In this document: positions 1 through 8,309 of the stretch, piece after piece
Position numbering within the stretch: position 1 is the first letter of the stretch
Layout of the letters: each line of letters starts with the position of its first letter
Assembly: GCF_000009625.1 (NCBI RefSeq)
Contig: NC_002678.2
Span: 2,480,001 to 2,544,000 of the forward strand
Length of the DNA: 64,000 nucleotides
Origin: Mesorhizobium japonicum MAFF 303099
GTDB lineage: Bacteria > Pseudomonadota > Alphaproteobacteria > Rhizobiales > Rhizobiaceae
Direction: 5' to 3'
The notes under the pieces: model-generated
What the model was told of the DNA's origin: nothing
What the model saw: the letters and a program-made list of their open reading frames with translations, nothing else
The model's database searches: none
Position numbers and translations under genes: made by a program

Positions 1-446
1 AGCCGGGTCTCCTGGCCGCGCGCCAGCCTCTCCTCGACGATGCGTTCGATGGTAGTGTGAAATGGCTGCCAAGACAGGGCGATCCGCGCCGCGCGCTGCT
101 TTTCCGACAGGCCGGCATTGCCGGGTATGGCTGTCGTCTCGCTGAGCTGCGGCACCAGGTCCGGCGCGTCGAGCGGCCGGTTGCAGTCGATGACGAGACG
201 CGAAATGCAGGTTTCGACCAGCGTCGCATCGAGCGCTTGCGCCATGCGCGTTGCCACCGGCAGCGCGCCGGGGTCCCAGGCGATGTGACGGGACAGGTCT
301 TCGGCGGCAAGACCGAGCGTACCGAATTCGACGGGCAGGAAATTAGAGGCGTGGTCGCAGGTCAGCACGAAGGGGCTCGATCCGCCCGGGTTCGTCACCC
401 TCACGGTACCGGACGATGCAAGGCTGGCGGGCCGTGCTTTCTCCAT
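1..446 (-). CDS. N-formylglutamate amidohydrolase family protein (C-terminus beyond window)
   Basis: The frame reads leftward from an ATG at 446 and is open to the window edge, giving about 148 residues. The segment FVLTCDHASNFLP near residue 24 matches the start of the N-formylglutamate amidohydrolase family, which usually has a (C/P)(E/D)HA(S/G)N motif. VIDCNRPLDAP further on also fits. Family members release formate from N-formylglutamate at the end of one histidine-degradation route, or act on related N-acyl amino acids. The gene is divergent from an RpiR regulator whose start lies about 135 bp away, so the regulator may control it. The C-terminal part, including most of the metal-binding region, is outside the window. 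I am confident of the family but not of the substrate. Confidence 0.8.
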   Translation of the reverse strand, partial: MEKARPASLASSGTVRVTNPGGSSPFVLTCDHASNFLPVEFGTLGLAAEDLSRHIAWDPGALPVATRMAQALDATLVETCISRLVIDCNRPLDAPDLVPQLSETTAIPGNAGLSEKQRAARIALSWQPFHTTIERIVEERLARGQETR

Positions 447-581
447 AGTCTGCCGTCCCCGGGGAGCGCTGTATCGTATGTTACGTATTTTGCCTCATTG
501 CGTCCCTACGGATGATTTCATACAGTTTACCCGGCTTTGTCAAATGCGATCTCATGGGCCAGGCCAAGGGGTGGGGAAAAG
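447..581. promoter_or_regulatory. divergent promoter region, amidohydrolase / rpiR
   Basis: This region separates two divergent genes and must hold both promoters. It contains the inverted pair CTGTAT (469-474) and ATACAG (520-525), about 45 bp apart, which could be paired operator half-sites. The region is AT-richer than its surroundings (TTACGTATTTTGCC). No experimental or consensus support is available. Confidence 0.3.
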
Positions 582-1409
582 ATGATTTCCAGCATTGCCG
601 AACTGATCGCCGACCGCATCGGCACGATGCCGGCCGGCGAACGGCGCGCGGCCCAGACGCTGATCGCCAGCTATCCGATGATCGGCCTGAAGACGGTCGC
701 CGAATTCTCGACGGCGGCCGGCGTCTCCTCGCCGACGATCCTGCGTTTCGTGGCCCGGCTCGGCTTCCAGAATTATCCGGAGTTCCAGTCGAGCCTGCAG
801 GACGAACTGGCGGCGCAGCTGCAGTCGCCGGCGATACGCACGCTCAACCCGCCCTCGCCCGGTGGCGGCACGGTCTCGCCGATGCTGGAAGCGACGCTCG
901 ACAATATGCGCGAGACCTTCCGCCACCTCTCCGACAAGCAGTTGGCGGACATCGCCACACGGCTTGCCGACCGGCGTGGCAAGACATTCCTCATCGGCGG
1001 CCGCTTCACCGATCCGCTGGCGCGTTACATGGCCGCCCACCTCGCCGTTATCCAGCCCGATGTCTTTCACCTCGCCGGACAGGAGAGCATGTGGCGCGAC
1101 CGGCTGATCGACATGGGCAAGCGCGACGTGCTGGTGATCTTCGACATCAGGCGCTACCAGGACAGCCTCGTCCGCTTTGCCGAGAAGGCGCATCAGCGCG
1201 GCGTCCAGATCGTGCTGTTCACCGATCAGTGGCTGTCGCCGATTGCCCGCTTTGCCCGCCATGTCATCGCCGGACGCACGGCAGTACCGTCGGCATGGGA
1301 TTCCTCGGCTGCCCTGTTCGTCGTCGCCGAAACGCTGATCGGTGCCGTCACAAGGCAACTGGAAGCCGACGGCGCCAAACGCATCCGCGAGATGGAAAGT
1401 CTGCGCTAG
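582..1409 (+). CDS. MurR/RpiR-family transcriptional regulator
   Basis: The 275-residue protein has an N-terminal helix-turn-helix of the RpiR type (about residues 1-77, with AEFSTAAGVSSPTILRFVARLG) followed by a sugar-isomerase (SIS) fold (about 125-250). Members bind a phosphosugar or another small ligand in the SIS domain and act as repressors or activators. I chose ATG 582 because GGGGA lies 7 nt upstream. A TTG at 537 would add 15 residues with no good ribosome site. The divergent N-formylglutamate amidohydrolase is the likeliest target. The SIS domain looks intact, but its ligand cannot be read from the sequence. Confidence 0.88.
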   Translation: MISSIAELIADRIGTMPAGERRAAQTLIASYPMIGLKTVAEFSTAAGVSSPTILRFVARLGFQNYPEFQSSLQDELAAQLQSPAIRTLNPPSPGGGTVSPMLEATLDNMRETFRHLSDKQLADIATRLADRRGKTFLIGGRFTDPLARYMAAHLAVIQPDVFHLAGQESMWRDRLIDMGKRDVLVIFDIRRYQDSLVRFAEKAHQRGVQIVLFTDQWLSPIARFARHVIAGRTAVPSAWDSSAALFVVAETLIGAVTRQLEADGAKRIREMESLR

Positions 1410-1497
1410 ATCCTCGTTCTTGTCGGATTGGTGGCCGCCGGGGCGGTGCGCGCCGGCGGACCGAGGCCGTGGCCGGGCCAAGTTGCGGTCGGCACGA

Positions 1498-2268
1498 TCA
1501 GGCGATCGAATAGCCGCCATCGGCAAGCAGGCCGTGGCCGGAGACGAACGAAGCATCATCCGAGGCGAGGAAGGCCACGACTGCCGCCATCTCTTCGGGC
1601 GACCCCGCCCGGCCTGGTACGGTCGATGCGGCAAAGGCGTCCTTTGCCTCGGCGCTCGGCCAGATGCGATCCTGGAACGGCGTGTCGATGATGCCGGGAT
1701 TGATGGCGTTGACGCGGACGCCTTGCTTGAACAGTTCGATCGACGCGGTCTTCGTCAGGCCGAGAACAGCGTGCTTGCTGGCGATGTAGAGGCCTGCGTT
1801 GGCGAAGCCGATCACGCCCCCCATGGAGGCGTTGTTGATGATGGCGCCGCCCCCCTGGGCCAGCATCGCCTTCGCCTCGTGCTTCATCGACCAGAAGACA
1901 CCGCGGACGTTGGCGTTGAAGATGGTGTCATAGGTTTCGTTGGTTTGGTCGACGAATGGCGAAAACATGCCCTCGGTGCCGGCATTGTTGAAGGCGATGT
2001 CGATCCGGCCGTAGGTCGAGATCGTTTTGGCGACCAGGTCGATCACGCTGTGCTCGACATTGACGTCGGCAACCACAGCGGTGGCTTCAAAGCCTTCGTT
2101 CTTGATGTCGGCGACGAGAGTTTCAATTTCAAAAGCGCGCCGGGCGCTCGCAATCACCTTTGCCCCACGGCGCGCCAGTTCAACGGCGGTGGCGCGGCCA
2201 ATGCCGGAACTCGCTCCTGTAATGAGTGCGACCTTATCTTCAAGTGTCTTGAACGGCGTCTTGGTCAT
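1498..2268 (-). CDS. SDR-family oxidoreductase
   Basis: This is a 256-residue classical short-chain dehydrogenase. It has the nucleotide motif TGASSGIG (residues 17-24), the NNAG motif, the catalytic serine in NNASMGG and the YIASK active site near residue 160, and it ends with the usual ADGG loop. The start at 2268 has GGAGG 6 nt upstream; a longer reading to 2343 has no such support. It is divergent from a LysR regulator, a common arrangement in which the regulator controls the enzyme. The second-position motif suggests NAD(P)H use. The substrate is unknown. Confidence 0.88.
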   Translation of the reverse strand: MTKTPFKTLEDKVALITGASSGIGRATAVELARRGAKVIASARRAFEIETLVADIKNEGFEATAVVADVNVEHSVIDLVAKTISTYGRIDIAFNNAGTEGMFSPFVDQTNETYDTIFNANVRGVFWSMKHEAKAMLAQGGGAIINNASMGGVIGFANAGLYIASKHAVLGLTKTASIELFKQGVRVNAINPGIIDTPFQDRIWPSAEAKDAFAASTVPGRAGSPEEMAAVVAFLASDDASFVSGHGLLADGGYSIA

Positions 2269-2383
2269 GATGACCTCCATCTGTTGAATGCCTCGCCCGG
2301 CCGGGCGCCAATTTGATGGGCCCAATCTGCCGGTCCTCGTCATCTAAGCGGTCCGGATAGTGATGATTAGTCGATGAATTTTA

Positions 2384-2394
2384 ACTAGAGTAGT
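2384..2394. promoter_or_regulatory. candidate LysR-type operator (ACTA-N3-TAGT)
   Basis: In the AT-rich gap between the SDR and LysR genes, ACTA-GAG-TAGT forms a short dyad inside a T-N11-A-like context, about 33 bp upstream of the LysR start. LysR proteins usually bind such dyads in the shared intergenic region. This rests on position and symmetry only. Confidence 0.3.
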
Positions 2395-2427
2395 GAATGT
2401 AAGATATTAATTGGGGCACACTGCATC

Positions 2428-3315
2428 ATGCACGGAACCGAGCTTGCCGAGTTGTCGACCTTCCTGGCTGTCGCCCGCCACAGGAGCTTCAAGCAGGCCG
2501 CGGTCGAGCGGGGCGTGGCGGCTTCGGCGATCAGCCACACGATCCGTAGCCTGGAGGAACGCGTCGGCGTGCGGCTGTTCCATCGCACCACACGCAGCGT
2601 ATCGCTGACCGAAGCGGGCGCACGATTTCTCTCAGAGCTGCATCCCGCCTTTGGCCAGATCGAAAAAGCGCTCGACAGTCTCAATTCCTTCCGGGGTACG
2701 CCGTTCGGCACGGTTCGGATCAACGTCCCCAACTCGATCGCACCCTTTGTCCTGCATGACGTGATGGGACCATTGCTCAAACAGAATCCGGGCCTCCACC
2801 TCGACATTGTGGCAACGGACAGGCTGGTCGACATCGTCGAGGGCGGCTTCGACGCTGGTATCCGCTTTGGCGAGCGGCTGATGCAGGACATGATCGCCGT
2901 TCACATCAAGCCGACCCTGCGCTTCTCGGTCGTCGGCTCCCCCGATTACCTTGCCGGGCGCAAGACACCAGTCATGCCCGCCGACCTGCGCGAACACGCT
3001 TGCATTCGGTATCGCTATCCGAGCGGCGCTATCTACAACTGGCAGTTTGAGAAGAATGGCGAGGCTGTTGATGTTGAAGTCAATGGCCCCGTCACTCTCG
3101 ATGACCAGGAACTGATGGTCGAGGCCGCGCTACAAGGCTGTGGCCTTGCCTATGTCTGGGACAACCGGGTGATGCGTCACTTGGCAAGCGGCGCGCTAAT
3201 CCGCTGCCTGGATGATTGGTGTGCCCCGGACGATGGCTTGTTTCTCTATTACCCCAGCCGGCGGTATCTCTCAGCCGGCCTGCGCGCCCTGATCGATATG
3301 CTCAAGACCGGCTAG
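2428..3315 (+). CDS. LysR-family transcriptional regulator
   Basis: The 295-residue protein begins with a winged helix-turn-helix (about residues 5-63: STFLAVARHRSFKQAAVE, then SAISHTIRSLEERVGVRLFH). The periplasmic-binding-like effector domain covers about residues 90-290. Length and layout are normal for LysR regulators. The sequence resembles the subgroup that controls neighbouring oxidoreductases. It is divergent from the SDR gene at 1498-2268, so that gene is its probable target. It also probably regulates itself. Confidence 0.9.
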   Translation: MHGTELAELSTFLAVARHRSFKQAAVERGVAASAISHTIRSLEERVGVRLFHRTTRSVSLTEAGARFLSELHPAFGQIEKALDSLNSFRGTPFGTVRINVPNSIAPFVLHDVMGPLLKQNPGLHLDIVATDRLVDIVEGGFDAGIRFGERLMQDMIAVHIKPTLRFSVVGSPDYLAGRKTPVMPADLREHACIRYRYPSGAIYNWQFEKNGEAVDVEVNGPVTLDDQELMVEAALQGCGLAYVWDNRVMRHLASGALIRCLDDWCAPDDGLFLYYPSRRYLSAGLRALIDMLKTG

Positions 3316-3360
3316 CTAGCGTAGCGGATTTGGAGTTCCTGCTCTATCGCGCCTATCCAA

Positions 3361-3618
3361 CGTTGGGTGCGCGAGGCGATCGAGCAGGCCTCGATCATCC
3401 GGGCGCGCCCGGCGGGTGATGACGATGATCTGCACCGTGCTCGGCGGCCTGCCGCTGGTGCGGGCGAGACTCGGCTGGCCACCATCTCGACACTGTTCCT
3501 GACGCCGGTCGCCTATCTCCTGCTTGGCCGCTTCCTCACAGCGAAGACCCATGAAGAAACACGCCTCCAGTGTGAGCTCGAGGAAGCCGCCTATGTCGGT
3601 GCGGAGCCGGCGCAGTAG
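3361..3618 (+). pseudogene. remnant of an RND efflux transporter C-terminus
   Basis: Pieces of the last transmembrane repeat of an AcrB/HAE1-type pump can be read in two frames. REAIEQASIIRARP (from 3370) corresponds to the conserved EA...RLRPI stretch. MTMICTVLGGLPLV (from 3419, one frame over) corresponds to the next helix. LATISTLFLTPVAYLLLGRF (first frame again) is the final helix, followed by a charged tail ending at 3618. The segment between the second and third pieces, normally containing a GAGAEAR-like loop, is mostly deleted. About 950 residues of pump are missing upstream. The fragment therefore cannot encode a transporter and is a decaying relic. Confidence 0.7.
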
Positions 3619-3621
3619 CCG

Positions 3622-4032
3622 TTATTTCAGCAACCGGCCTTCGATCGACCAGCGCGCCGCAAGGAAGTTCAACACCGCCGCCACGATGACACCGCCGATC
3701 TTCGCCGGCCACACGCCGGCAATACCGGCGAAAAGCGCGATCGACAGGCTGGAGACGCCGAGCGAAATCAACGCCCCAAGCGAGACGAAACGCAGGAAAG
3801 CGTCATGCAGCCGGATGGCCTGGTTGCGCTCGAACGACCAGAAGCCGTTGGCCACGAAAGAGAAGATGACGGCGATCGACCATGAGATGACATTGGCCGG
3901 CAGCGGCGGGACATGCAACTTGAGCAGCAGAAAAAAGCCGGCGAGGTCGATGGCCGTGTTCGCCAGCCCGACAATGGCAAAACGGATGATCTTGCTGCCT
4001 GTCGAACGGCGGGGCTGGTCGGCGCCGCTCAT
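3622..4032 (-). CDS. GtrA-family membrane protein (lipid-linked sugar flippase candidate)
   Basis: The 136-residue protein has four predicted membrane helices starting around residues 16, 43, 80 and 104, typical for GtrA. The segments FAIVGLANTAIDL and FVANGFWSF match the family signatures. GtrA proteins are thought to move polyprenyl-phosphate sugars across the cytoplasmic membrane, and many sit beside a GtrB-like GT2 enzyme. Here the start overlaps the preceding deacetylase gene by 4 bp, and the same transcript carries a GT2 and a GT-C enzyme. Role in flipping is inferred from family and context. Confidence 0.85.
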   Translation of the reverse strand: MSGADQPRRSTGSKIIRFAIVGLANTAIDLAGFFLLLKLHVPPLPANVISWSIAVIFSFVANGFWSFERNQAIRLHDAFLRFVSLGALISLGVSSLSIALFAGIAGVWPAKIGGVIVAAVLNFLAARWSIEGRLLK

Positions 4033-4847
4033 CCCTTGCCGTCCATGATCTCGACACCGGCGCGGGCGAGGCTCGCACCGAACGCGTCGGAGGCCAGCAC
4101 CGCGTATTCCACCTCACGCACGCCTTGCATCGGGTCGCGCGCCCGCAGCGTCTCGTCGACATGGCCGGGATGGCACATGAACAGGCCTCGTTCTGGCAGT
4201 GTCTCGACAGCGGCCTGCAGAACTGGAGCAAATCTCTCGGGCTGCCGCCAGTCATAGATGCCGGTCAGCGGCGCGAAAAGGGTGAAGCCGGCGCGTGTCA
4301 TCGAGCGGTTGAAGCCGGCGGCCACGGCAGCGATCGCCGCGACTTTCGGCGCCACGGCGGCATTGCCCAAGGCAGGCGCGCCGCGCAGCGCCGGCCTGCC
4401 GCTGGTTTCGGAAAACTGTCCCCGCAGCCATGTGCGCACGACCGGCAGAAAATGCACATGCTGATGCCCGTCGATGAAGTCAGGCTGGCGGCCAAGCGCC
4501 TCGACGAAGCGGCTGTACTGCGCGCTGAGCTCGGCATGGACATCCCGCTCGTCAATTTTGCCGCGCAGCACCGGCAGCGCCAGCAAACGCAGCGGCGGCA
4601 GCCGGCCTTCCGGCGCCAGGCTCGACGGGCCGGTGAAAGCCGGTTGATCCGTCAGGGTCAGGTGCAGCCCGACCGCCGCGCGGCCGCACAGCGGCTTTAT
4701 GCGCGCCGCGGCATCAGGCCATTCCGGAAAGCCGGTCATGCAGCTGGTGCCGGTCAGGCGGCCGCGATCGAGCAGGTCGAGAATTCCGGCGGAAACGCCG
4801 GGCGCCAGGCCGTAGTCATCGGCGATCAGGCGGATGCGCCGCCTCAT
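4029..4847 (-). CDS. YdjC/ChbG/HpnK-family carbohydrate deacetylase
   Basis: The 272-residue protein carries the metal-site motifs of the family: ADDYG (residues 9-13), GLHLTL (60-65) and DGHQHVH (126-132). ChbG deacetylates chitin disaccharides, HpnK acts in hopanoid synthesis, and Francisella NaxD, also of this family, deacetylates an undecaprenyl-phosphate-linked N-acetylhexosamine. The gene overlaps its neighbours by 4 bp on both sides and lies between a polyprenyl-sugar GT2 and a GtrA flippase. That context favours a NaxD-like role on a lipid-linked sugar over chitin catabolism. There are no other hopanoid genes nearby. Family is certain, substrate inferred. Confidence 0.85.
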   Translation of the reverse strand: MRRRIRLIADDYGLAPGVSAGILDLLDRGRLTGTSCMTGFPEWPDAAARIKPLCGRAAVGLHLTLTDQPAFTGPSSLAPEGRLPPLRLLALPVLRGKIDERDVHAELSAQYSRFVEALGRQPDFIDGHQHVHFLPVVRTWLRGQFSETSGRPALRGAPALGNAAVAPKVAAIAAVAAGFNRSMTRAGFTLFAPLTGIYDWRQPERFAPVLQAAVETLPERGLFMCHPGHVDETLRARDPMQGVREVEYAVLASDAFGASLARAGVEIMDGKG

Positions 4848-5827
4848 GCGCCGGACGCGCCTGGCGGCCTGTCCGAAACGTCGGCGCGCACGACATCGCG
4901 CACGATATACACCGGCCGGTCTTTGCTTTCAGAAAGCGTGACCCAGACATATTCGCCGATTAGGCCGAGCAAGGTGAGGTTGAGGCCGCCGAGCAGGACG
5001 ACGGCGACCATGAGGCTGGGGTAGCCGGGGACGGCGATGCCGTAGAACAGCACCTCGAAGAACACCTTGGCTCCGTAGATCATGCCGGCCAACGCCGCCA
5101 GCATCCCGCTCAGGCTGATGATGCGCAGCGGGATGACGGAAAAGGACGTAAACCCTTCCAGCGAGAAGGCGATCAGGTTGAGCCGGCTCCATTTCGACGT
5201 GCCGGTGACACGATTCTCCGGCGAATAGGGCATGGCTTTCTGGCGGAAGCCGGCCCAGGCGAACAGGCCTTTGTTGAAGCGCCTTTTGTCGCGCAGGCTG
5301 GTCAGCGCGCGCACCACCGCACCGCGCATGACGCGGAAGTCGCCAGCATTTTCCGGAATGTCGAAACGCTGGCTGCTGTTGATCAGGCTGTAGAACAGCT
5401 TCGCCAGCTGGCTGCGCCGCCAGCTGGCCTCGCGGCGGTCATTCTGTGCGTAGACGACGTCGATATCCGGATTTTCCACCAGCTCGGCGATCATCTTCAG
5501 GCTGGTGTCCATCGAATGCTGGAGGTCGGCGTCCATGACCAGTGCCATTGCGCCGCGCGACTGGTCGAGGCCGGCGAGCACCGCGACCTCCTTGCCGAAA
5601 TTGCGGCTGAGCCGCACGATTTCCCAGGAACCCGACAGCGCCTGTGAAAACCGCTCGGCGCCGTCGTCGCGGCTGCCATCGTCCACCAGGATCTTGTGGA
5701 CTTGCATGTCGAAACGCTGCGACACCTCGGCTTCGAGCTTGTCGAGCAATGCGGCAAAGGCCGATGCCGATTGCGCCTCGTTCAAGAACGGCGCCACGAT
5801 ATCGAGAACAGGCCGCGACTCAGCCAT
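4844..5827 (-). CDS. GT2 glycosyltransferase, polyprenyl-phosphate sugar synthase type
   Basis: The 327-residue protein has a GT-A domain with DDGSRDD (residues 49-55) and the metal-binding DADLQH (99-104), followed by two membrane helices around 232-256 and 267-293. This is the layout of GtrB, ArnC and Francisella FlmF-type enzymes, which load a sugar from a nucleotide carrier onto undecaprenyl phosphate at the cytoplasmic face. It overlaps the upstream GT87 gene by 8 bp and the downstream deacetylase gene by 4 bp, implying translational coupling. The donor sugar cannot be read; a HexNAc would fit the adjacent deacetylase. Confidence 0.87.
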   Translation of the reverse strand: MAESRPVLDIVAPFLNEAQSASAFAALLDKLEAEVSQRFDMQVHKILVDDGSRDDGAERFSQALSGSWEIVRLSRNFGKEVAVLAGLDQSRGAMALVMDADLQHSMDTSLKMIAELVENPDIDVVYAQNDRREASWRRSQLAKLFYSLINSSQRFDIPENAGDFRVMRGAVVRALTSLRDKRRFNKGLFAWAGFRQKAMPYSPENRVTGTSKWSRLNLIAFSLEGFTSFSVIPLRIISLSGMLAALAGMIYGAKVFFEVLFYGIAVPGYPSLMVAVVLLGGLNLTLLGLIGEYVWVTLSESKDRPVYIVRDVVRADVSDRPPGASGA

Positions 5828-7019
5828 TTGCGACAGGCCTTTCCTTCATCACCTTGTCTCGCGCCACCTTGCCTCGCGCCTCGCCCCAGAACCACCAGAT
5901 CAGGGAACCGGCAATGAGGGTGACCGCGATTGGCCGGAACCAGGGGTACAGGAAATCATGGATGTGACGTTCGACGCCCGTCAATCCGGTCAGGAACAGC
6001 ATCACAGACAGCACCGAAGCCAGGACACCGCCTCGTTCCTCGCGCCACAACAGGGCGATAGCGAGACCGGCCGGCACGGCGATCATGGCATAGGTGTTGG
6101 GCTCGACGCGCGGGTTGAAGACGCACATGTAGAAGGTGGCCGTCAGGAAGATGGCGAGACCAGCTCTTCCGCGTTCGAGCTTGCGGTCGAACCAGATGAC
6201 GGCTGAAAGCGTGAACAGGGCCATGACGATGCGAACGATCGTGGCGGCGAATTCCGGGATGGGCAGCCCGATTTTGGTGAAGGGCGCCGTGAAGTCGGTG
6301 GGAACAAAATGGCTGGTGTTGTCGACAGCCATCGAGGTCAACATCCCGCCAAAAACACGATACTGGTCATTGAGATAGCTCGCGGGAACGAAGGCGTAGG
6401 GCAAGGCGAGCACGAACAGCACCGCCAGCACCAGCACCGGTATCAGCCGCAGGCGCAGGGCGCCGACCAACAACAGCATGATGATCGCGGTCGGCTTGGC
6501 GATGATGGCGACCGAAGCCCAGAAGAAGGTTTCGGCACGCCGTCCTTCAAGCGCCGACAAGGTGAGAAGCCAGCAGGCGCCGGTCAACAGGATCGTCGCC
6601 TGGCCGTTGCGGATCGCCCCCAGCGCCATGGGCAAGGCAAGGAACAGCCCGAAGGAAAGCAGCCATGGCAATTCCTCGCCGCCGAGCTTGCGCACCTGCC
6701 GCATCGCCGCAAAGGTCAGCACCGCGAAGCCGATAACATGCCAGACCAGGCCGCCCAGATGCGGGCCGAGCTTCACAAACGGAACATAGAGCGCAGCAAA
6801 GGCTGGCGCGTAGAGATACCCCATCTCGGACTGGGTATTGTAGAGCGGCTGGCGGGCCAGCAGCGCCTCACTGCCGTCTACATAGGCTTGCCAGACCGTC
6901 CGCGTGTGGGGAGACCACAAGACCAGGACAAGAACGATCAGGAACGCCCCGATCCACAGGCCAAATCCCAAACGGTCGAAAACCGGCTTGGACATCGTCA
7001 TCAAGACACCCCGCGACAT
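5820..7019 (-). CDS. GT87-like (DUF2029) membrane glycosyltransferase
   Basis: The 399-residue, highly hydrophobic protein has about ten membrane helices. An early loop (TVWQAYVDGSEALLARQPLY) carries an acidic residue of the kind found in the first periplasmic loop of GT-C enzymes, and AIRNGQATILL is a typical GT87 segment. GT87 enzymes use polyprenyl-phosphate sugars as donors on the outer side of the membrane. It is the first gene of a four-gene transcript with a GT2, a deacetylase and a flippase, so it is the likely final transferase. The start may be 7019, or one of two closely following ATGs. Confidence 0.78.
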   Translation of the reverse strand: MSRGVLMTMSKPVFDRLGFGLWIGAFLIVLVLVLWSPHTRTVWQAYVDGSEALLARQPLYNTQSEMGYLYAPAFAALYVPFVKLGPHLGGLVWHVIGFAVLTFAAMRQVRKLGGEELPWLLSFGLFLALPMALGAIRNGQATILLTGACWLLTLSALEGRRAETFFWASVAIIAKPTAIIMLLLVGALRLRLIPVLVLAVLFVLALPYAFVPASYLNDQYRVFGGMLTSMAVDNTSHFVPTDFTAPFTKIGLPIPEFAATIVRIVMALFTLSAVIWFDRKLERGRAGLAIFLTATFYMCVFNPRVEPNTYAMIAVPAGLAIALLWREERGGVLASVLSVMLFLTGLTGVERHIHDFLYPWFRPIAVTLIAGSLIWWFWGEARGKVARDKVMKERPVANG

Positions 7020-7219
7020 CCGGAAACAGGCTCAGTCCAGCACTGTCCCGGCATTCGATGGCGGCGGCATATCACGGACAAAGCGGCGAGGCATAGAGGG
7101 CTGAAGGACGCGGTTGTGATCTCGGCGGGCCGCCGCGGATGGCTGGACGCCCGGGCATCCTAGTCGGAAAGAGGCTCCGAAAGCCTCGTATTCGGCTTCC
7201 GGCGCCGCTTCGAACAGCA

Positions 7220-8257
7220 TCAAGGCCGGATGAAAACCTTGCCGTTGGGCTTGGTGAGTTCCGCCGGCACCCACGCGATAGCCTCGGCGAGCGGCACGAC
7301 GGCCGTCACGTCGGTCGACCAGCGTCCGTCGGAGAAACGCTTCTGCGCTTCAAGGATCGCCGGACCGCGCCGCTCTTTGAATTGCCGCATCCATTCGCTC
7401 AACCAGAAACCCTCAATGTGCTTGTGCTGGAAGATCAGTTGGCCAGGCTCCCGGATGACGGTGGCATCCGGGTCGAGCCGGCCGTAGATGATCCAGCGCG
7501 CCCGTTTCGGCATCGCATTGAAGATGGCCGAGGCCAGCGGCCCGGTGACCGCATCGAGGAAGATGCGCGGTTGCTCCGCCTTCATCACCTCGCGCAGCGT
7601 GGCCTCGAAATCCGGCGCTTTCTCGTTGAGCACATGGGCAGCGCCAATGTCCTTCAGCAGCGCGATCTGCTCATCGCGGCGCACGGTGACGATAGGCCGG
7701 AACCCTTCTTCCTTGGCCAGGCCGATGATCAGCTTGCAAAGCTGGCTGGCGCCGGCGGTCATGACGAAGGCCTTTTCGCCCTCCTGCTTGACGATGTCGA
7801 ACATGGCGATCGCGGTAAGCGGATTGACGATCATCGCAGCGCCGTCTTCGTCGCGCACCGTGTCGAGCAGCGGAATGCAGGCCGCCGCTTCGGCGACGGC
7901 ATATTCAGCCCACGAGCCCCAGTTGCTGAGGCCGGTGGCGAAAGCAACGCGCTTACCGACGAGGCTCTTGGCATAGGGCTCGTCACCGCCGGCGACGATC
8001 GTGCCGACCCCCTCGAAGCCGGCCGGCCGGCCCTTGACGCGCGGCTGGCCGTACTGACCCTTGATGAAGGCGACATCGGATGGGTTGATAGAGGCCAGGT
8101 TGACCTTGATCAGCACCTGGCTCGGTCCGGGCGCCGGCACCGCGATGCGGCCCTGCTCGAGATAGGGCTCCATCGCCTCGAGCGCACTGCCGCTCGGCGT
8201 CTTGGTGTAGCCGTCGCCGACCAGGAGCAACGCCTTCATTTCGGAGGGAATGGTCAT
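7220..8257 (-). CDS. MDR-family (quinone-oxidoreductase-like) alcohol dehydrogenase
   Basis: The 345-residue protein has the GroES-like N-terminal fold (NPSDVAFIKGQYG, then GFEGVG) and a Rossmann cofactor domain. It lacks the cysteine-rich structural zinc loop, as in quinone oxidoreductase and enoyl-reductase members of the MDR superfamily. I chose ATG 8257 because AAGGAG sits 8 nt upstream; a GTG at 8266 would add three residues. The 52-bp gap and shared strand place it behind the acyl-CoA dehydrogenase, so the two are probably cotranscribed. It may reduce an enoyl or keto intermediate of the same pathway. Substrate unknown. Confidence 0.82.
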   Translation of the reverse strand: MTIPSEMKALLLVGDGYTKTPSGSALEAMEPYLEQGRIAVPAPGPSQVLIKVNLASINPSDVAFIKGQYGQPRVKGRPAGFEGVGTIVAGGDEPYAKSLVGKRVAFATGLSNWGSWAEYAVAEAAACIPLLDTVRDEDGAAMIVNPLTAIAMFDIVKQEGEKAFVMTAGASQLCKLIIGLAKEEGFRPIVTVRRDEQIALLKDIGAAHVLNEKAPDFEATLREVMKAEQPRIFLDAVTGPLASAIFNAMPKRARWIIYGRLDPDATVIREPGQLIFQHKHIEGFWLSEWMRQFKERRGPAILEAQKRFSDGRWSTDVTAVVPLAEAIAWVPAELTKPNGKVFIRP

Positions 8258-8309
8258 CGGTGACACTCCTTGGTTGTCGACAGAAGGCTCATGGTAGAGC
8301 CGCGGCTGC

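Noticed and set aside
57..515. Plus-strand frame of about 150 codons at the left end.
   Set aside because: It is antisense to the clear N-formylglutamate amidohydrolase sequence, is Arg-rich, and runs across the divergent promoter.
3367..3618. An 83-codon open frame as a complete small gene.
   Set aside because: Its C-terminal half is the last helix of an RND pump and its middle is out of frame with the next conserved piece, so it is a relic.
4029..4847. Hopanoid biosynthesis gene hpnK.
   Set aside because: The family match is shared, but no squalene-hopene cyclase or other hpn genes are near; the glycosyltransferase context fits better.
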